Origin: SIG588 sp964515215
Lineage (GTDB): Bacteria > Bacillota > Clostridia > Oscillospirales > Acutalibacteraceae
Length of the DNA: 9,363 nucleotides
Direction of reading: 5' to 3'
Assembly: GCA_964515215.1 (NCBI GenBank)
Contig: CAZESL010000089.1
Span: forward strand, 1-9,363
Below, piece by piece: positions 6,519 through 9,363 of this stretch; the first letter of the stretch is position 1; each line of letters begins with the position of its first letter. The position numbers and the translations under genes are program-made. The notes under the pieces were generated by a model. That model did no database searches and was not told where the DNA came from. It saw only the letters and a program-made list of their open reading frames with translations.

Positions 6519-6611
6519 GGTGAAAAAGCATTGGAAAGGTATAAAAAACAATTCGGTTATTCGAAAACCGCGTGCAAAAAGGGGGGAACGGATGAAAGGG
6601 CGTTTTGGGGG

Positions 6612-6640
6612 TTGCAAATTGGAGAGAAATAGTGTATAGT
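6612..6640 (+). promoter_or_regulatory. Promoter of the O-antigen-ligase-like gene
   Basis: TTGCAA (6612-6617), a 17-bp spacer ending in GTG, and TATAGT (6635-6640) lie 40 bp before the GTG start at 6681. Element and spacing match the promoter at 963-991. Between this and the divergent promoter at 6490-6518, bases 6519-6611 hold only a weak imperfect inverted repeat (6554-6570) and nothing else I can name. Confidence 0.72.
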
Positions 6641-6680
6641 TAAAATGTTATAGTATATCTATATAAAAGGAGGGGATGGC

Positions 6681-7946
6681 GTGACAGCTTTTTTTCGACG
6701 TGTGACGGCGCGCGTGTGTGAGCCGTGGTTTCGCGCGGTGCTGTATCTTGGCGTGATCCCCCTGTTGCCGGAATATATGGCACCCGTGATGGTCATTTTG
6801 GCGGGGATAGCCGCCGCGCGGGATGCCAAAAAGAATGCGCATTCGCTCACACTCGGTACCATCGGGTGGGTACTGTTGGTGTTTGTTGCGTACTTCGCGG
6901 TATCTGTCCCGTTTGCCGCGCAACCGATGTCGGCACTCACTTCGACAGGACTGTGGGTGATGATGCTCGGTGGGTATGTGGCGCTGACCACCGTGCTGAC
7001 CGAACGGCGGCGGCTGGAAGACACGCTGATGGTGCTGACGCTGGTGCTCGGTATCGTCGGACTTATCGGATGTGTACAGTATTTTTTGCGGTTCGTGGGG
7101 TGTGAGACACCGCTTCAGGTGTGGGCGTGGCTGGATAAACGGGTGTACGCCGTGTTCCCCTTCCGCGTGGATCTGCGTATTGACGGGGTGCGGGTGTGTT
7201 CCACCTTCGGCAATCCGAACATTCTCTCGCAGTATTTGGTGATGATGATACCGTTTGCCGCCTATCACGCGTTTCATGCGCCGCATCCCTCGCGGCGGGG
7301 GATCAGTCGGCTTTGCCTGCTCACGGCGATCGGCTGTACCGCGTTCACCTTCTCGCGCGGGGCGTATATCGCCTTGGTGGCGGCGGCGGTAGTGTTGGTG
7401 ATCGCCAACCGTCGGCGTATTGTGACCATTTTGATGTCCGCACTGGCGGCACTGCTCCTGATTCCCGACGCGGTGTGGAACCGCGTGGTGTCTCTCGGTA
7501 CGCTGGACGTCTCGGGTCTGGAACGGTTGTCGTCGTGGGATATTTGTTTGGAGATCATTGCCGAGCATCCCGTGTTCGGTACGGGTTGCGGTATTTTCTA
7601 CACCTGGCAGGTGTTGGCGGCGGCGGGCACCCATGCGCCCCACGCACATAACACGATCTTGCAACTTTTGGTGGAAGGCGGCATCATCGCCCTGTGCTTG
7701 TACCTTTACTTGGCCTTCCATATGCTTCACAGCGGCTTTATGCTGATACGGCGGCGGGAAAGCGAACAGTTGGGATACGCTTTTCTCACCTTTGTGGTGG
7801 CATACGGCACACAGGCGATGGTGGAGTACGCGTTTACTTTCCCCGTGTTGGTCGGTACGTTCGCGGTGATACTGGCGCTGACGGATAACGCCACGCGGCT
7901 GTACCTCGGCCGTCCTGTCACGGCGTTGAAAAGGAAAAAGAAATGA
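6681..7946 (+). CDS. O-antigen ligase/Wzy-like polytopic membrane protein
   Basis: The 421-residue protein has about ten hydrophobic segments and matches the O-antigen ligase/polymerase (Wzy_C, PF04932) type. Motifs in order are S-T-F-G-N-P-N-I-L-S-Q-Y-L (174-186), F-S-R-G-A-Y-I-A-L (224-232), a large extracytoplasmic loop with R282, W286 and E295-H-P-V-F-G-T-G-C-G (to 304), then H-A-P-H-A-H-N-T-I-L-Q-L-L-V-E-G-G (318-334). The basic tail (K-R-K-K-K) would be cytoplasmic. Family members transfer or polymerise lipid-linked glycans outside the membrane. In a Gram-positive-type cell this would concern capsule, teichoic-acid-like or S-layer glycans; the substrate is not readable. The start is GTG 6681 because GGAGG (6669-6673) lies 7 bp before it; the nearby ATG 6676 runs into a stop. 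No glycosyltransferase, flippase or chain-length gene is nearby. A terminator follows directly. Confidence 0.85.
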   Translation: MTAFFRRVTARVCEPWFRAVLYLGVIPLLPEYMAPVMVILAGIAAARDAKKNAHSLTLGTIGWVLLVFVAYFAVSVPFAAQPMSALTSTGLWVMMLGGYVALTTVLTERRRLEDTLMVLTLVLGIVGLIGCVQYFLRFVGCETPLQVWAWLDKRVYAVFPFRVDLRIDGVRVCSTFGNPNILSQYLVMMIPFAAYHAFHAPHPSRRGISRLCLLTAIGCTAFTFSRGAYIALVAAAVVLVIANRRRIVTILMSALAALLLIPDAVWNRVVSLGTLDVSGLERLSSWDICLEIIAEHPVFGTGCGIFYTWQVLAAAGTHAPHAHNTILQLLVEGGIIALCLYLYLAFHMLHSGFMLIRRRESEQLGYAFLTFVVAYGTQAMVEYAFTFPVLVGTFAVILALTDNATRLYLGRPVTALKRKKK

Positions 7947-7981
7947 AACAACGGCAAGCGATCACTCGCTTGCCGTTGTTT
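7947..7981. terminator. Bidirectional terminator between O-antigen-ligase-like gene and AraC gene
   Basis: A perfect 15-bp stem pairs 7947-7961 with 7966-7980, with loop TCAC. It begins directly after the TGA at 7944-7946. On the plus strand it is followed by TTGTTC. On the minus strand it runs into TTTCATTTCTTTTTCC, so it can also end the AraC-type gene, whose stop is 37 bp away. Confidence 0.9.
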
Positions 7982-8001
7982 GTTCTCATCCCCAATGCCG
8001 C

Positions 8002-8020
8002 GGGGCAGACGGGGCCCCTA
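8002..8020 (-). repeat. GTAGGGG-type hairpin supplying the AraC stop codon
   Basis: GGGGC (8002-8006) pairs with GCCCC (8014-8018) around a 7-base loop. Read on the minus strand the unit begins GTAGGGGC and ends GCCCCG, like the element at 2033-2054. Its TAG (8018-8020) is the stop codon of the AraC-family gene. Calling it the same repeat family is inference. Confidence 0.35.
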
Positions 8021-8743
8021 CCGGCGGCGATAGCGCAGGGGCGGGATGCCGTGTTTCTTTTTGAACAGTGCCGAAAACTGTGCGGAGGTGGAAAAGCCGC
8101 AACGAAATGCGATCTCGGTACAGGAAAGCGATGTTTCACAAAGCAGTTTCTCGGCGGTGGACAGCCGCTGTGTGATCAAAAACTGTTGAGGTGAAACGCC
8201 GGTATATTCCTTGAATTTGTGCTGAAAGTAGTCGTAACTGATATGCAGTTGCTCCGCGCAGTCGGCGAGCCGCAGTTTTTCGTGACAATTTTCCCGCAGA
8301 AAATTGACGATATATTCCAAATTCTTCGGTGTGTGGTGCGGGTGACAGTATCGTTGAATGAGGATGGGGAGTTCGTGCAATTTCAACGCCACCATAGCGG
8401 TATAGTCAAACGGTTGCTCCTGCATTTCGTGCAATACATCCCGCAAAAGCCGTTCCACACGGCGGGTGGAGTCACTCAGCAGACAGCAGGGGAGATCGCA
8501 AAATCCGCTGAACCGAATATACAGCACTACGGATTCCGTGAGATGTGCCGTACGGTGCGGTGTACCTTGCGGTATACAGACGAAATCCCCTTGTGAAAAC
8601 GGAAAGATCTGTCCGTTCAGTTCGATCTCGCCGCTTCCCGCAAGGAAATATACCACCTCGTTGTGGTCGTGTTGGTTTGGCTCGATGTATTCGCCGCACC
8701 CGCGTGTGGATTGCCACGCTAAGATCAACGTGCCGTCTTTCAT
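8018..8743 (-). CDS. AraC-family transcriptional regulator with cupin sensor domain
   Basis: The 241-residue protein is a two-domain AraC/XylS regulator. The N-terminal cupin (about 15-80) carries N-Q-H-D-H-N-E-V (H25, H27), G-D-F-V-C-I-P-Q-G-T-P-H (H63) and would bind a small ligand, typically a sugar or derivative. The C-terminal domain (about 140-240) has two helix-turn-helix units: L-A-D-C-A-E-Q-L-H-I-S-Y-D-Y-F (159-173) and T-E-I-A-F-R-C-G-F-S-T-S-A-Q-F-S-A-L-F-K (209-228), with the linking F-K-E-Y-T-G-V-S-P-Q-Q-F between. Length is normal for cupin-type members. The start at 8743 has GGGGTGATC upstream, complementary to 16S rRNA. It is divergent from the secreted-protein gene at 8892, which is its most likely target. 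The ligand cannot be deduced. The stop lies in a small hairpin element. Confidence 0.93.
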   Translation of the reverse strand: MKDGTLILAWQSTRGCGEYIEPNQHDHNEVVYFLAGSGEIELNGQIFPFSQGDFVCIPQGTPHRTAHLTESVVLYIRFSGFCDLPCCLLSDSTRRVERLLRDVLHEMQEQPFDYTAMVALKLHELPILIQRYCHPHHTPKNLEYIVNFLRENCHEKLRLADCAEQLHISYDYFQHKFKEYTGVSPQQFLITQRLSTAEKLLCETSLSCTEIAFRCGFSTSAQFSALFKKKHGIPPLRYRRR

Positions 8744-8761
8744 GTGAGATCACCCCGTTTC

Positions 8762-8791
8762 ATTATAGCGCGGCCACCCAACGTGTGTCAA
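8762..8791 (-). promoter_or_regulatory. Consensus promoter of the AraC-family gene
   Basis: On the minus strand both hexamers are perfect: TTGACA (8786-8791), an 18-bp spacer and TATAAT (8762-8767). The -10 ends only 18 bp before the ATG, so the leader should be about 10-12 nt. The Shine-Dalgarno (8748-8756) would then sit at the very 5' end of the mRNA. Confidence 0.82.
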
Positions 8792-8840
8792 CAAAAAGCC
8801 AATAAATATAAAAATGAAAGCGAGAAAATTATATTATATA

Positions 8841-8860
8841 CGGTGTAGGCGGTGTATAGT
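8841..8860 (+). promoter_or_regulatory. Candidate -10 region and direct repeat of the secreted-protein gene
   Basis: CGGTGTA occurs twice, 9 bp apart (8841-8847 and 8850-8856), and the second copy runs into the probable -10 TATAGT (8855-8860). No convincing -35 is seen 16-18 bp upstream, where the DNA is A/T only. A weak -35 is typical of promoters needing an activator, here perhaps the adjacent AraC protein (inference). Confidence 0.4.
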
Positions 8861-8891
8861 AAACGTAAAGATGTAAAAGGAGGCAATATCC

Positions 8892-9363
8892 ATGAAAACC
8901 CTGAAACGCTGCACGGCGTGGCTGATGTCGCTGGTCTTATTGATCGGCGCTGTGAGCGGTCTGACCGTTGCGGCAGAGACGAGCGTTACATTGGAATCCT
9001 TATATTTTACCGATGCTTCGGGCGCGGTGCTGTTGGCACCGCAGGGGCAGGCGGCGTACCCGAACGTGTGTGTCACCTATGCTGAGGGCGGCACACTCGA
9101 GGGACAGGTGACACTCACGCTGTCGGCGGCGGACGGCACGGTGCTCGATACCGCGACCTTTGCGGCACAGAGCGCCGCAGTGGTGCACACCGAAACCTAC
9201 CTGGGCGAAGTGCGTGCCGTTTTGCAAGGCGATGCCGTTGCTGTGCCGAGTGACGCGGCGGCGATTGACGCGACGTTGCAAAACACGGTTTCGTGGGCAC
9301 CTGCGTCGGATGCGGATGCGTATATCGGCGAAATGATCTTCCCCGAACCGTTCTATTCGATGA
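8892..9363 (+). CDS. Secreted protein of unknown function (N-terminal part)
   Basis: The frame starts at ATG 8892, with AAGGAGG (8877-8883) 8 bp before it, and is open to the window edge, giving the first 157 residues. The start is a classic Sec signal peptide: M-K-T-L-K-R, then a hydrophobic core (about 9-26), then T-V-A-A before E29, the likely cleavage site. No lipobox Cys follows the core. The mature part is Ala/Thr/Val-rich with beta-type segments (G-Q-V-T-L-T-L-S-A-A-D-G-T-V-L-D-T near 75-91), suggesting an Ig-like or similar beta-sandwich module. No catalytic motif is visible in the portion present, so no function is assigned. It is divergent from the AraC-family gene, which may control it. 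W-A-P-A-S-D-A-D-A-Y near 136-145 has the form of a fibronectin-III-like start, a weak hint only. Confidence 0.85.
   Translation, partial: MKTLKRCTAWLMSLVLLIGAVSGLTVAAETSVTLESLYFTDASGAVLLAPQGQAAYPNVCVTYAEGGTLEGQVTLTLSAADGTVLDTATFAAQSAAVVHTETYLGEVRAVLQGDAVAVPSDAAAIDATLQNTVSWAPASDADAYIGEMIFPEPFYSM

Noticed and set aside
6592..6639. 15-codon open frame after GGGGGG, a possible leader peptide
   Set aside because: It overlaps the -35 and -10 of the promoter at 6612-6640, so it would not be on that transcript; nothing else supports it.
6648..7730. 360-codon minus-strand open frame opposite the O-antigen-ligase-like gene
   Set aside because: Its product is a His/Arg/Gln-rich low-complexity sequence typical of an antisense shadow; the plus strand encodes a coherent membrane protein with promoter and ribosome binding site.

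Overview
The window looks like a chromosomal stretch from a GC-rich gut-type Clostridia, probably Oscillospiraceae/Ruminococcaceae-like. The reasons are the family mix (RadC, an RluA-type pseudouridine synthase with an N-R-I-D active-site motif, GlmS, a cytosolic glutaminase-A-like protein), strong AGGAGG ribosome binding sites, consensus sigma-A promoters and small palindromic intergenic elements. This taxonomic call is inference. No mobile-element gene, CRISPR array, rRNA or tRNA was seen.

Layout, left to right: the tail of an unknown beta-rich protein (+, 1-119); a hairpin terminator; radC (-, 187-885); a divergent promoter region; an RluA-family pseudouridine synthase (+, 1017-1976); about 330 bp of non-coding DNA with two palindromic elements and a strong bidirectional terminator; a small XRE-type regulator (-, 2305-2547) with a palindrome-rich promoter; a terminator; glmS (-, 2699-4510); a terminator; a glutaminase-A/DUF4965-type protein (-, 4594-6453); a divergent promoter region; an O-antigen ligase/Wzy-like membrane protein (+, 6681-7946); a terminator; an AraC-family regulator (-, 8018-8743); a divergent promoter region; and the start of a secreted protein (+, 8892 to the window end).

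Nearly every gene has its own promoter and is separated from its neighbour by a hairpin, so these are mostly single-gene units rather than an operon. The functional themes are housekeeping (radC, rRNA modification, glucosamine-6-phosphate synthesis) and cell surface or carbohydrate handling (glmS, O-antigen-ligase-like protein, secreted protein next to an AraC regulator). The most likely regulatory pair is the AraC protein with the divergent secreted-protein gene.

I do not see a convincing undescribed system. The best leads are a candidate autoregulatory operator at the XRE gene, the AraC/secreted-protein pair with a near-leaderless AraC transcript, a cytosolic glutaminase-A-like enzyme of uncertain activity, and small palindromic intergenic elements, one of which supplies a stop codon.
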